Source: DATAPD01 sp036265385 (GTDB lineage Bacteria; Acidobacteriota; Terriglobia; Terriglobales; Acidobacteriaceae). From it: a stretch of 64,000 nucleotides of DNA. The stretch covers positions 1-64,000 of the forward strand of contig DATAPD010000028.1 in assembly GCA_036265385.1 (NCBI GenBank). Direction: 5' to 3'. Positions 43,788 to 52,970 of the stretch are shown here, piece after piece. Below the pieces are notes generated by a model that searched no databases, was not told the DNA's origin, and worked only from the letters and a program-made list of their open reading frames with translations. The first letter of the stretch is position 1. The number at the start of each line of letters is the position of its first letter. The translations under genes were made by a program, and so were the position numbers.

Positions 43788-45448
43788 TTGGTCATGATCC
43801 TCGGTCCTCTGACACGCAGAATAAGCAAGTAGGCAGTCACCAACAGCGCCACCAAGGTTATGCAAAGGCCGAGCGTCCGATCCCACGTTCTCAGAAACGA
43901 CACATGGATATTGCTCTTGCCTGCTGGAACTGTGACGGTCAATTCTCCTGTTTCACCCTTTGCAGTGGCCACTTTTCCGCCATTCACCAATGCCGTCCAC
44001 GCTGGATAATCAAATAACCGAACAACGATCTGGGCGGGTGCTCCCGCCAAGACTGAAAACTCCTTTTGTTCCGCCTCCCAGCGGCTGATGGTGATTGTTG
44101 TTTTTTCGGAAGTCGCGGCACTCACGGTTTTTGCATCACGGCGAATGTCCTCGGGGTCCATGCCAGCAGGGACGTATTCATCCGTTCCCTCGTAGCCAAC
44201 GTGATCGTGGACCGCATCGACCATTTCTTTGACATCTGCGGCATCATCCCACCAGGGCTGTTGAATGTGATAAGCCCCAACGAGGACCACACCGAAGAGG
44301 ATGCCGCACAAGAGTGCCCTTTGTGGCCACCGGGAAATTCCGATTGCGGTTAAGAGAGCAAATGGGACACCAAGGCAAAGCAGCCATCGCCATGGCAATT
44401 GCACAAACCGCAGTTTGGGCAAATGATCCCAAAGTGGCAGTGAGATGGACGACATGAGAAGAATCGCCATGGCAGACCATGTCAGACAAGAAAGCCATAG
44501 CTGTGGCTCGGCTTTGCGCCACTTGCGACTCATCCAGAACACGAATACTAAAATTACGATCTCGGTTGCCGCTACAAGTGTGACAAGCGCGTTGAATCGA
44601 TTGTGGTCCGGATCCCGAATCACCGTCATCAGAAAGTTATCTTTGGGACTTACACCCGGCGCAAATATTTGATCGATGTTGATCCAGCGGGTTTCGTAAG
44701 CTGCTGGTATCAAGTAAAACGCCGCCAAACCAGTTCCGAGCAAAATGGCCCAGGTAAAATACCAGCCGAATCTCCACTCACGCCGAATCGCCATCTGCGT
44801 CAAAACAAGCACTGCAAGCGAGTACATCAGCATTACTGCGGAAGGAGCGTTGGTGAGCCAGCCAGCTGCTACTACGAACGTCAATGCAACAAATGAGCTC
44901 TTTTTGCCTTCAGAAATTTGGAGCACCAGCAGCATCAATGCCGGCATGAGGCATGCCGCAAGCAACTCGGCAAACGCACTCCGCCAATAGATAACGACAA
45001 TGATGTAGGGGTTTACCGCATATAAGGCAGCCGCAAACGACGCATCACGACGATCCAAAAACCGCCGAGCCAAGAGGAACATTGATATTCCTGCCAGTGT
45101 CACGGCAATCCAGATGTAAACGCCCGGTGCTATCTTCCAAGGCAACGCAAATCCAATCAGAGCGCCAAGGTTCCAAGAAGCCGGCGGATAAAAAATAAAT
45201 CTAGGTTCTCCGTACTCCCAGTGCGCACCGGCGGCCCATCGTGGATAAGTCACACCCTGTTTCCACTGGCTGACGACTTCCAACCACGAGTACATGTGGA
45301 ACTCGAAATCGTGCCCGGAAGCATTACCCATCCATGCGAAAGGCACGACCGCGCCCAACGCGACAGCAGCAACGATCAGAAGTGGCGTCCATAACAAAGG
45401 ACCTCCCCTGTGGCCACCCTTCTTCGAACTATGCGGATCGACGTACAT
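43784..45448 (-). CDS. Polytopic membrane protein, YfhO/PTPS-related GT-C-like
   Basis: 554 aa from ATG 45448 (a TTG at 45493 would add 15 residues). Around ten membrane helices, and an N-terminal external loop GNASGHDFEFHMYSWLEVVSQWKQGVTYPRWAAGAHW, the pattern seen in GT-C-like proteins with a 6-pyruvoyl-tetrahydropterin-synthase-related domain. The C-terminal ~130 residues are a soluble beta-rich domain (ISRWEAEQKEFSVLAGAPAQIVVRLFDYPAW) followed by one helix. Likely handles a lipid-linked sugar; substrate unknown. Coupled to rdgB by a 4-nt overlap. Confidence 0.7.
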   Translation of the reverse strand: MYVDPHSSKKGGHRGGPLLWTPLLIVAAVALGAVVPFAWMGNASGHDFEFHMYSWLEVVSQWKQGVTYPRWAAGAHWEYGEPRFIFYPPASWNLGALIGFALPWKIAPGVYIWIAVTLAGISMFLLARRFLDRRDASFAAALYAVNPYIIVVIYWRSAFAELLAACLMPALMLLVLQISEGKKSSFVALTFVVAAGWLTNAPSAVMLMYSLAVLVLTQMAIRREWRFGWYFTWAILLGTGLAAFYLIPAAYETRWINIDQIFAPGVSPKDNFLMTVIRDPDHNRFNALVTLVAATEIVILVFVFWMSRKWRKAEPQLWLSCLTWSAMAILLMSSISLPLWDHLPKLRFVQLPWRWLLCLGVPFALLTAIGISRWPQRALLCGILFGVVLVGAYHIQQPWWDDAADVKEMVDAVHDHVGYEGTDEYVPAGMDPEDIRRDAKTVSAATSEKTTITISRWEAEQKEFSVLAGAPAQIVVRLFDYPAWTALVNGGKVATAKGETGELTVTVPAGKSNIHVSFLRTWDRTLGLCITLVALLVTAYLLILRVRGPRIMTK

Positions 45449-45562
45449 TTCAGAAGCAGCACCGACGCCAATTAGATTTTCGACGAAAAGCAAGGAAGGA
45501 GTAAAGCTTCGTAACCTTTGTTTAGCATGAGTTCACAGCGAGAGACTGGAGGGAATCTGCGA

Positions 45563-46699
45563 TCAGGAGTTGACTGTTTCTGAATTTCTTTGCTGCCGTA
45601 ATTGACTGAGAAATTCTTCTTGATCCAAACCATTTCCCTCGCGGAGAAGGGTGAGCAACGGATCTTCCGTCGCCTCTGTATTTGTGTCCTCGCCCAGTTC
45701 AGCGTCGCAAGCGGCGAGTGCTTTTGGAGAGATCACAAGTTCTGGCGTCACTCCGGGACTGCTCGTCAAGAATTCGATGAAGTCGCCAACAACCTTGCGT
45801 TGCTCTTCTGTGCGGGAGGGGAATTCAATTCCCATACCGAAATTAGGATGCATCACGCGAACAGTACCGCCTGCGTGAATCTCGAGTCCTTCGACTTTTA
45901 AGCACAGATCCACGGACGAACGTTCCGGAAAAGGTGAAACTGTCTGCACATAGCATCCGCCCAGGCTAAGGTCCGTCAACTTGCAGGCGTCCACGAAGTC
46001 TTGGGTATCTGTCGCTGTGAGTTCAGGCGAGAATGCTTCAAGCCATGCCCTCAAATCCGTGCTCAATGGCTCTTCCATGTTCAGGAAGTGAATACCGCAT
46101 TGACCGTTCGGATTGGCCCATGCGACTTCGGCCTCGGTCGCGACTTCGAAAGAGCCGTCCGGCAAAGTAAAGCGGCAATTCAGAAGAGCCAATGGCGTGA
46201 GCGGTTGCGCGGCCAGCACGTCCATTCCACTGTCGCTCAAATCGAGAAGAATACCTTCGACAGGAATACCATCCGCCAAGGTCAAACTCGCGGCCGCTTG
46301 TACAGGAACACGAGCGGAGCGCCTGCGCTCGCGTTTTAACAACGCAGCAGCCGCCCGTAGACTTGCGGTCACTTGCTCGATGGAAATCGGCTTTGGCGCG
46401 ATGAAATGTGCGCCTGCTCCTACTATGGCGCGTATCTGACGAGCATCGTTGACCAATGCCATCGCGACGACAGGTGCCGCTTCATTGCCTCGGTTTTTGA
46501 CTAGATGCAAAATGCTGGAGGCAGCACCCGGCTCATCGAAATCAATCACGACTAAATCAAACCCTTGCTCTGCAATCCGCGCGGCAGCCACCTCGGGATC
46601 GCTTGAACGTTCAACCGCGAACCCGAAAGGTGCCATGGCACGCGCGAGTGCGTCCGAAGCGTCGTCGTCTTTCGAAACGAGCAGTGCCTGAAGAGTCAT
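45563..46699 (-). CDS. Response regulator with REC and two PilZ domains
   Basis: 378 aa. The receiver domain (1-120) keeps its phospho-acceptor D53 (VVIDFDEPG), acidic pair at 11-13 and FIAPKPIS Lys-Pro, so it is probably functional. PilZ 1 begins with RERRRSARVPVQ and DLSDSG (R-x3-R and D-x-S-x-G, c-di-GMP binding). PilZ 2 has LTDLSLGGCYV but lacks a clear R-x3-R upstream, so it may have lost ligand binding. C-terminal acidic Gln/Glu tail. It links a phosphorelay input to c-di-GMP readout, in the cytosol. Confidence 0.85.
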   Translation of the reverse strand: MTLQALLVSKDDDASDALARAMAPFGFAVERSSDPEVAAARIAEQGFDLVVIDFDEPGAASSILHLVKNRGNEAAPVVAMALVNDARQIRAIVGAGAHFIAPKPISIEQVTASLRAAAALLKRERRRSARVPVQAAASLTLADGIPVEGILLDLSDSGMDVLAAQPLTPLALLNCRFTLPDGSFEVATEAEVAWANPNGQCGIHFLNMEEPLSTDLRAWLEAFSPELTATDTQDFVDACKLTDLSLGGCYVQTVSPFPERSSVDLCLKVEGLEIHAGGTVRVMHPNFGMGIEFPSRTEEQRKVVGDFIEFLTSSPGVTPELVISPKALAACDAELGEDTNTEATEDPLLTLLREGNGLDQEEFLSQLRQQRNSETVNS

Positions 46700-46716
46700 G
46701 AGTTAACGAATCCGAT

Positions 46717-46992
46717 TTACGGCCAACGTGGAGTATTGCTCCGCGTTGCTTTGGCAGCGCTCGCCGGCTGGGCTGCAGTGCCCGCACTGGCTTTCGCAGC
46801 CATAGTGTTAGCTGCAGGTGCTTCATCCTCTACTTCTGAGAGCACCACGTTGTCCTCATCTTCTTCGTTTTCGGCAAGCAGGGGCGCAACTTCTCGCAGC
46901 TTCTCGGCGGCTTGCTGAAGCATTTCAATCTGCTTAGCAAGCTGCGCATACTTCGTCTGCTTGCGCCGCAATACCTCGTGGATGTCCTTCAT
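46717..46992 (-). CDS. Small coiled-coil protein, 91 aa, unknown
   Basis: ATG 46992 has AGGGGG about 6 nt upstream. The first half is a charged amphipathic helix (KDIHEVLRRKQTKYAQLAKQIEMLQQAAEKLREVAPLL), then an acidic Asp/Glu stretch and an Ala-rich tail ending NTPRWP. Probably a coiled-coil or partner of the REC-PilZ-PilZ protein encoded 17 nt downstream on the same strand. Family unknown; the Ala/Glu tail is low complexity. Confidence 0.6.
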   Translation of the reverse strand: MKDIHEVLRRKQTKYAQLAKQIEMLQQAAEKLREVAPLLAENEEDEDNVVLSEVEDEAPAANTMAAKASAGTAAQPASAAKATRSNTPRWP

Positions 46993-47440
46993 ACAACCCC
47001 CTAGGGCGACTCTAGGGGCACCACAGGTCAGGGTCAATGCGTTTCGGGGAAGAGAAGATTACGTGCGTAACCAACGAAGGATCGCTGCTCTAGCTTTCCA
47101 CCTCCCGTAAACGACTCGAATCACGGATGTTCGAATATGACGTTCGCCCCAGTCATGACTCAAGTACTGTCTCTGCAGGAGGCACCCGCCCCTAGAAACT
47201 GGTGCAGTCTGCGACCACCCATCTATTTGCAACTCAGTGCATGGCAAAAGGCCTTGCGGTTTTTGATTAGTTAACAACATTTCGAGGTAGCCGACCGGTG
47301 CCAGCGACAGGCACACTCGTGTAATTTACGAGTTTCGTGATAGCCCCTACTCTATCTCTGAGCAGTTCTGGGGGAGGGCTGTTCGGGCGTCCTGTGATCC
47401 GAAAGATCCGGGACGCTCTTTAATTTTCGCCTGCCAGGCG
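46993..47440. other. Gene-free interval with one hairpin
   Basis: 448 nt. One imperfect stem-loop at 47387-47416 (GCGTCC ... GGACGC with inner GATC/GATC) followed by TCTTTAATTTT on the plus strand. It looks like a plus-strand terminator, but no plus-strand gene precedes it, so it may be a small RNA end or chance. The 85-residue minus-strand open frame at 47059-47316 has no ribosome site or composition of a protein, so I do not call it. Confidence 0.3.
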
Positions 47441-48739
47441 CTACTCTGTGCCGCTATTCGCCCATTTCTCCAGCTCTCCAGAGGAGCGCAGAAGGGCAAT
47501 GCGAGCCCGCTGTAGATCGATCAGCGTATCCTGCAACACTAAATACCGTTCCGAAGCTTGGGTCCGTGCGTCGTCGAGTTCATGCAAGCTTCCCGTGCCT
47601 GTGGCGTCCCGTTCCTGAGCTGCTTCTAAACCAGATTGAGCGAGCTGGTATTCCAGATTAGCCACCTCGCTCGCTGCTCCCAGTTGGGCGACGGAGCGTT
47701 GCAATTTCAGTGTTTCTTCGCTGACTTGCGCGCGGACCGACTCAGCCTGTTTTTTTGCTTTTAGCGCATCCGAGTCTGCTCCCCTAGCGCGCGCACGCTG
47801 CGAGAAATTCAAGAAGGGAAACACAATGGAAACTCCAATCGTCGCGCTATTGGGCTCAAATCGCAGGTAGAAATCCTCGTAGTTGTTGAATTTCGTCAGC
47901 CGGGCATATTGGGCGGCAAAATCGAAGGATGGCAGCATCGCGCGATGTTCTCCGCGTGCTCTCAATGTGGCTGCAATCGAGCGCTGATCGGCGAACTGCA
48001 CTGCCGGACTAGTCTTAGCCGCATCTTCAGCAAGGTTTTGCTGCTGCTCGACCGACGGCATCTCCGGTATGGATCCCGGGACAGTTTGAATCTCCTTTGC
48101 TGCAACTCCCGTGAGTGCAGCGAGATGTTGACGCAGAACGTCCGCGGAACCTTGCGCTTGCAAAAACCGCAGGCGACTCCGCGCCGCCGCCAGCCTCGCT
48201 TTATTTAAATCGACCTCTTTGTCGATGCCTTCTTGAACACGAGCGCTAACCGCTTTTTCCATTGTCTCTGCAGAGTCACGTTCTTGCTGGATGCGGCTCA
48301 GCCTCTGCTCCCAATTGACAAGTTCAGTGTAGGTTGCCGCGGTATCCTGCATTGCCTGATTCCGTTGATCCTTGGTTTGGAATTGGCTCGCGTTGTACTC
48401 AGTCCTCGCGGCTCTCAAAAACTCTCGCTGTGCAGGGTTATAGATGATCGACTGTACGTTGACGTTGAACAAAGAAGGCGCAGAGCCAGCTAACGCAAGT
48501 GGGATGCCCCAGGATGCGCCTAGTCCAGAGCCGACAGAAAAGCTTGGTATGTAGGCATTGCGTGCTTCCAGATAACTGGCGAATGCTTTCTGCTCATCCG
48601 CTTGCGCTGAAACCGCCGTGGTGCTGTGGTTGAGGGCGAGCTGAACCGCCTTCTTCAAGGTCAATTGTTCGGCAACTCCCGGCAATGTAGCTGCGATCAA
48701 AATCAACGCGAAGCGAGCGCCGACCAAGCGAAATGTCAT
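47441..48739 (-). CDS. TolC-family outer-membrane efflux protein
   Basis: 432 aa with a signal peptide (FALILIAATLPGVA). Two repeats of long helices as in TolC: LTLKKAVQLALNHSTTAVSAQ near the N terminus and DLQRARIALLRSSGELEKWA near the C terminus, with coiled helices (EKAVSARVQEGIDKEVDLNKARLAAARSRL) between. Forms the outer-membrane exit duct. It is last in a three-gene minus-strand set with a TPR protein and a membrane-fusion protein. Confidence 0.88.
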   Translation of the reverse strand: MTFRLVGARFALILIAATLPGVAEQLTLKKAVQLALNHSTTAVSAQADEQKAFASYLEARNAYIPSFSVGSGLGASWGIPLALAGSAPSLFNVNVQSIIYNPAQREFLRAARTEYNASQFQTKDQRNQAMQDTAATYTELVNWEQRLSRIQQERDSAETMEKAVSARVQEGIDKEVDLNKARLAAARSRLRFLQAQGSADVLRQHLAALTGVAAKEIQTVPGSIPEMPSVEQQQNLAEDAAKTSPAVQFADQRSIAATLRARGEHRAMLPSFDFAAQYARLTKFNNYEDFYLRFEPNSATIGVSIVFPFLNFSQRARARGADSDALKAKKQAESVRAQVSEETLKLQRSVAQLGAASEVANLEYQLAQSGLEAAQERDATGTGSLHELDDARTQASERYLVLQDTLIDLQRARIALLRSSGELEKWANSGTE

Positions 48740-48828
48740 AGCATCACCTTTGGTAAGTATGGAATTGAATTGTATCGGAGGGGTGATGGGACGAGTTCCG
48801 TCCGCAGAGGAATGTTCGACTTAGCGCT

Positions 48829-49779
48829 TTAGCCAGCCACGCGTTTCAGTGCTTCCTTCGCGCGGGCATAGTTGCGCGCAAGCGTCAGTGATTGTCGATA
48901 CTCCTCTTCTGCGCTTTGCTTATTACCCTGCTTTTCAAGAGCCGTCCCGAGCAGATAATGCGCTTTGAAGACGGGGGCTTCTTCGACGGTCGGTCCCGCC
49001 AAGTATCGCTTTAACAACTCGATTGCGAACGTAGGATTACGATTGGCCCGCAACAGAGTGTCCGCACCATCCATTAACACTTCCGGAGGGTTTACTGCCC
49101 CGGTGGTTGCCTTGCGCAGAGCGGATTCCATGTCGTCATACCGCTCTCGTTTTCGATAAAAAACCGCGAGATCCAGCCAGGTGTCGCTCGCGCCTTTACT
49201 CAGGTCGATTGCGCTCCGATACTCTTTCTCAGCTATTGCGTAATCTTTGTTCTTCTCAGCGATTCGGGCATAGACCCAATGTTCTTTAGCGGGATGGACC
49301 TTTCCAATCAGCACAGCCTGCGTCCGTGCCTTGTCTTCGCCACCACCCATCATCCCTGGAGCTTCGAGATAAAACTCGGCTAAATCGACACGAGCCAAGA
49401 GATTGGTACCATCCAGTTGAACGGCCTGTTCAAATTCCGTCCGCACCTTTTTCGCAAGTCTGGCGGCCGTGATGAAACTTGAGTGATCTGCTTTTTCGCC
49501 ATATGCTCTGCCCAGCCATTGGTGGTAGGCACTCTTGCTGCTATCTGCTTCAACGGCCCCTTCACAGTTATCAACGGCATGGTCCCAATCTTCAACAAGA
49601 TAATAAGCACGGCATAACAGGTTCAGACTTTCCGCGTCACCCTTGTTGGACGAGATTCGCGCGTCAAGCTCTCGAATTGCTTCGTCGACCTTGCCTTTCG
49701 CAAGTAGGTCTTTGGCTGACTGCGCTGTGCAGAGCATCGAAAGGAGAGGGACTACGATGATTCGGAGGAGAAAGCGCAT
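48829..49779 (-). CDS. Secreted TPR-repeat protein
   Basis: 316 aa, signal peptide (RFLLRIIVVPLLSMLCTAQ). Tetratricopeptide-like units: LLAKGKVDEAIRELDARISSNKGDAESL, LLCRAYYLVEDWDHAVDNCEGAVEAD, YARIAEKNKDYAIAEKEYRSAIDL and LGTALEKQGNKQSAEEEYRQSLTLARN. TPR proteins are scaffolds; a role as accessory partner of the adjacent efflux duct is plausible. Overlaps neither neighbour: 3 nt from the fusion-protein stop. Confidence 0.85.
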   Translation of the reverse strand: MRFLLRIIVVPLLSMLCTAQSAKDLLAKGKVDEAIRELDARISSNKGDAESLNLLCRAYYLVEDWDHAVDNCEGAVEADSSKSAYHQWLGRAYGEKADHSSFITAARLAKKVRTEFEQAVQLDGTNLLARVDLAEFYLEAPGMMGGGEDKARTQAVLIGKVHPAKEHWVYARIAEKNKDYAIAEKEYRSAIDLSKGASDTWLDLAVFYRKRERYDDMESALRKATTGAVNPPEVLMDGADTLLRANRNPTFAIELLKRYLAGPTVEEAPVFKAHYLLGTALEKQGNKQSAEEEYRQSLTLARNYARAKEALKRVAG

Positions 49780-49782
49780 TGC

Positions 49783-51018
49783 TTACTGCGCCACCTTGGC
49801 CTTCAGGCCTTCACGCAGCGGCCAGGAATTGACGGCGGTCAACGCGACAAGCGCACCGGAATCTAGACCACTTGTTACCTCAACGCTCGTCATGTTGGAC
49901 AGGGACGTATTAATCCACCGTTTCCGCAATTCTCCATCGATAAGGGTGTAAACGTACGGTTTGCCATTGTCCATGCGTAGCGCCTCACGCGGGATGATCA
50001 GAACATTGTGCTGTTCCGTTGTGATGATCGTGACACTTACGTTGACGTTAGGTAAAAGCCTTCCGTCCGCATTGTCTACGATGCACGTTGTCTCTCCTAC
50101 GTTGCGCGTACCGAGCAGCTTGACAGCGGCCGGAACCGTACTGATGCTGCCATGCCAGATCCGCCCCGGGACGGCATCCCAGGCTAGTTCGATGGGCTGA
50201 CCTGCTTCCAGTCGCCCAACATCGGGCTCATCCACAAACGCGCGTACCAGCACCTTGCTCAGATCCGCTTCTTGCAACAGCAAGTCCCCGGGATTTACGT
50301 AGGCTCCTTGACGGACGGGAATGGCAAAAACCACTCCGTCGAAAGGCGCTCGGATTGTGGATTTCGAAAGCGTGTCCTGTGCGGCCGCATAGGCCGCCTG
50401 CGCTTCTCCACTCTGCGCTTGCACTTTTGCCACTTCCGGCTGGGAATAACGCGCTGTTTGCTTCTGCTCGACTAATTTGAGGTCTGCATCGGCGCGCTGC
50501 AGTGCATTTTCTGCGGCCGTGACTTCACCCGCTGCGGCTGCGCCTTTTTGTTGCAAACGACGCAGCGCGTCCAAATTCCGTTGAGCCGCTTCTTTTTCAG
50601 CTTGCGCTTTGATTTTCTGATTTTGAAGCGTCAGCGCCTCTTCTTGTGACCCGCCACGCTCAACAGAGCTAACGTCAGATTGAGCTGCTTTCAATTGCGC
50701 AAGAGCACGCGCCGCTTGGGCCCTCGCATCGGCGTCATCAAGTTGCATCAACAACTGACCCTTTTTGACGTGATCGCCTTCCTTTACAAGAATCTTGCGG
50801 ATAGTCGTTGCGGCAGGCGCATGCGATTCGAAGTTTTGGATTGGCTCGACTTTGCCATTCGTGGAAACAACACTGCGTATCTGCCCTCGCTCCGCTTTGG
50901 CAAAGCGGACAGCTAGGGGATCTTTCCGCATCGACATGAAAGCGGCCAGCACAAACACACCAACCACCAGCCCGATGGCCCACACTAACCAGCTACGCTT
51001 TTTTCCCGGATTGAGCAC
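49783..51018 (-). CDS. HlyD/MacA-like membrane fusion protein
   Basis: 411 aa from GTG 51018, chosen since it leads straight into a basic/helix start (KKRSWLVWAIGLVVGVFVLAAFM); an alternative GTG at 51078 adds an atypical Cys-rich leader. Biotinyl-lipoyl half (ILVKEGDHVKKGQLLMQLD), a long coiled hairpin (ALTLQNQKIKAQAEKEAAQRNLDALRRLQ), second lipoyl half (TIRAPFDGVVFAIPVRQGAYVNPGDLLLQEADLSKVLVRAFVDE) and a barrel. First in the set, so promoter likely at about 51020-51080. No ABC pump gene is next to it, so the pump must lie elsewhere. Confidence 0.88.
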   Translation of the reverse strand: MLNPGKKRSWLVWAIGLVVGVFVLAAFMSMRKDPLAVRFAKAERGQIRSVVSTNGKVEPIQNFESHAPAATTIRKILVKEGDHVKKGQLLMQLDDADARAQAARALAQLKAAQSDVSSVERGGSQEEALTLQNQKIKAQAEKEAAQRNLDALRRLQQKGAAAAGEVTAAENALQRADADLKLVEQKQTARYSQPEVAKVQAQSGEAQAAYAAAQDTLSKSTIRAPFDGVVFAIPVRQGAYVNPGDLLLQEADLSKVLVRAFVDEPDVGRLEAGQPIELAWDAVPGRIWHGSISTVPAAVKLLGTRNVGETTCIVDNADGRLLPNVNVSVTIITTEQHNVLIIPREALRMDNGKPYVYTLIDGELRKRWINTSLSNMTSVEVTSGLDSGALVALTAVNSWPLREGLKAKVAQ

Positions 51019-51153
51019 GTTGCTGTAAATTCGGCAGGCAACAATGTAACACCTGAACGCTCTGCAAGGAGCCTGCACTAAATTAGATGCAGCCTCAGGC
51101 GTTCGTTCTTCGAGATCCCGAAAAAGTCAGGTTCAAAAAGGTGGTATTAGAAT

Positions 51154-51558
51154 ATGCGGATGTCCAAAGGTCCTCGATATACGCCGGAGCACGCTGCTTC
51201 CGGCCTGGATGCAAAATTTCCTGAAATCGAAACCTGGCCCAATCAATTTCCAGGGTATGAAATCGTCATCGACGATCCGGAATTCACTTCCGTATGCCCG
51301 AAAACTTCGCTGCCGGATTTCGGCGTAATCACCATTCGATATATGCCTGACAAGAAATGTCTCGAGTTGAAGTCGCTGAAGGAGTACCTGCACACCTACC
51401 GCGATCTTGGAATCTTCCAGGAAAACATTGTCAATCGTGTTCTGGAAGATGTGGTTCGTTGGGCAAAGCCTGTGTGGGCCGAAGTTAAAGGCGATTTTCG
51501 GCCTCGTGGAGGCATCTCGACAGTCGTTATTGCCAAGTGGCCACGACCGAAGCGCTGA
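51154..51558 (+). CDS. queF: NADPH-dependent 7-cyano-7-deazaguanine reductase (QueF, unimodular)
   Basis: 134 aa. The catalytic Cys is in FTSVCPKTSLPDFG, followed by CLELKSLKEYLHTYRDLGIFQENIVNRVLED and RGGISTVVIAKW, standard for the short QueF type. Reduces preQ0 to preQ1, step in queuosine synthesis. ATG 51154 or 51160 (both plausible; AGGTGG lies about 10 nt upstream of the first). The other queuosine genes are not in this window. No preQ1 riboswitch could be recognised in the 76-nt leader. Confidence 0.93.
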   Translation: MRMSKGPRYTPEHAASGLDAKFPEIETWPNQFPGYEIVIDDPEFTSVCPKTSLPDFGVITIRYMPDKKCLELKSLKEYLHTYRDLGIFQENIVNRVLEDVVRWAKPVWAEVKGDFRPRGGISTVVIAKWPRPKR

Positions 51559-51638
51559 GATCTTTTCTTCCAATTAACATTTCCAATCCATGAGCAGGTG
51601 GCTGACCAGCAAATGGTCATGTTAGATTCACACCACCC

Positions 51639-52880
51639 GTGAACGAACAAAAAGTCTACCCACGAACAGCACTGATTGTTCTAACTCTGCTAAACCTCGT
51701 GAACTATGTTGATCGGTCAGTTCTGAATGCGGTCCAGCCTTTGATCCAAACAGAATTTCGCCTAACAAAAACACAGCTCGGCTATCTCACAAGTGCATTC
51801 CTGATTTTTTACATGATTGCGGCGCCCTTCGTGGGCCCACTCGCTGATCGTTACTCGCGAAAGGTAATCATCGCTCTCGGCGCATTCTTCTGGAGCGGGT
51901 TGACGTTGCTTACGGCAGTCACGCATAACTACGCAGAACTTCTGGTCCGGCACACCCTGGTTGGCATCGGCGAGGCAACGTTCGTGACGATTGCCCCAAC
52001 GTTTGTGGCGGATCTGTTTGCAGAAGATAGGCGCGGAAGAATTCTGGCTGTTTTCTACCTAGCCATACCCGTGGGTTTTGCTTTGGGGTACCTGTTGGGC
52101 GGCCATTTGGGCCCCACGCATGGATGGAGAGTTCCTTTCTACGTCGCCGCAGCTCCAGGTTTTCTGATAGGAATTGCCGTGTTGTTTCTGAAAGAGCCTG
52201 TCAGAGGGCAATTCGACACACTCAAAGAAACTCCCGATCGTGGCACTGTGCTCGGATTAGCCAAAAATCCTGCGTTTTTAACGGCGACGCTGGGCATGGC
52301 GGCGATGACGTTTTCTTTGGGTGGAATCCTGGTCTGGATGCCTCAATTTCTTTTCAGCGAACGCCACTACACACTGGAAGCCGCAAATTCACTGTTTGGG
52401 ATCATCGTTGTCGTCGACGGTATTCTTTCGGCACTTGCTGGAGGATTGCTAGGCGATTACCTGTTACCCAAGATGAAAGGATCGTATTACTTCATCTCCG
52501 CAACCGGTATGGCTCTCGGTGTGCCCGCTATGATCATCGCCCTTTTTCATAAAGGCCCGCTGATGGTTCCAGCAATCGCAGTCGCCGCTTTCTTTCTGTT
52601 GTTGAACACTTCGCCGCTGAATGCTGCTCTGATTAACTCCGTCGGAGCCCATATCCGTGCCACCGCGATTGCAGTCAACATCTTCATCATCCATATCCTG
52701 GGCGATGTGCCTTCTCCTACCATGATGGGATGGGTCGCAGATCGTAAATCGCTGCAAGCTTCTTTCGTGCTTCCTGTCGTGGCGATGATTCTCTCGTCAG
52801 CCATACTCTTCTATGGGATGAGATTCGCGCCTGAAATGGGCATTAAACATGCGAAATCCGAAGGAACTCACGTCGGATGA
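51639..52880 (+). CDS. Major facilitator superfamily transporter (Spinster-like)
   Basis: 413 aa, GTG start 51639. Twelve hydrophobic helices; N-terminal VNYVDRSVLNAVQPLIQTEFRL, then LADRYSRKVIIALG (loop 2-3 motif A-like). Sequence start YVDRSVL is typical of the Spinster/hexuronate-like subfamily. Moves an unidentified small molecule across the inner membrane. The gene ends 70 nt before the integrase, just outside the mobile island. Confidence 0.88.
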   Translation: MNEQKVYPRTALIVLTLLNLVNYVDRSVLNAVQPLIQTEFRLTKTQLGYLTSAFLIFYMIAAPFVGPLADRYSRKVIIALGAFFWSGLTLLTAVTHNYAELLVRHTLVGIGEATFVTIAPTFVADLFAEDRRGRILAVFYLAIPVGFALGYLLGGHLGPTHGWRVPFYVAAAPGFLIGIAVLFLKEPVRGQFDTLKETPDRGTVLGLAKNPAFLTATLGMAAMTFSLGGILVWMPQFLFSERHYTLEAANSLFGIIVVVDGILSALAGGLLGDYLLPKMKGSYYFISATGMALGVPAMIIALFHKGPLMVPAIAVAAFFLLLNTSPLNAALINSVGAHIRATAIAVNIFIIHILGDVPSPTMMGWVADRKSLQASFVLPVVAMILSSAILFYGMRFAPEMGIKHAKSEGTHVG

Positions 52881-52933
52881 TCTGGTTTCAGTCCCCGTAA
52901 TCATTCGACGAGATTCGATATCATAGAAAACCA

Positions 52934-52963
52934 TTGACTTAACAGGGACTTGCCGCCTATTCT
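52934..52963 (+). promoter_or_regulatory. Candidate integrase promoter
   Basis: TTGACT (52934-52939), 18 nt spacer, TATTCT (52958-52963). The expected start point is close to 52970, immediately before GTG 52971, so the integrase mRNA could be leaderless. The -10 overlaps the candidate att repeat. Confidence 0.4.
52948..52959 (+). other. Candidate attL core (left repeat)
   Basis: GA-C-TTGCCGCCTA. TTGCCGCCTA (52950-52959) recurs exactly at 59775-59784 just beyond the last phage-like gene, and the preceding GA also matches at both ends. The exact 10-bp match could occur by chance in a search over this interval at low but not negligible rate. Confidence 0.35.
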
Positions 52964-52970
52964 CCGGGGC

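Noticed and set aside
47059..47316. 85-residue minus-strand frame
   Set aside because: No ribosome site, and atypical composition (Cys/Trp/Arg-rich random look); more likely non-coding.
51079..51153. preQ1 riboswitch before queF
   Set aside because: I looked for the short stem and A-rich tail of preQ1-I/II aptamers; no matching pairing was seen.
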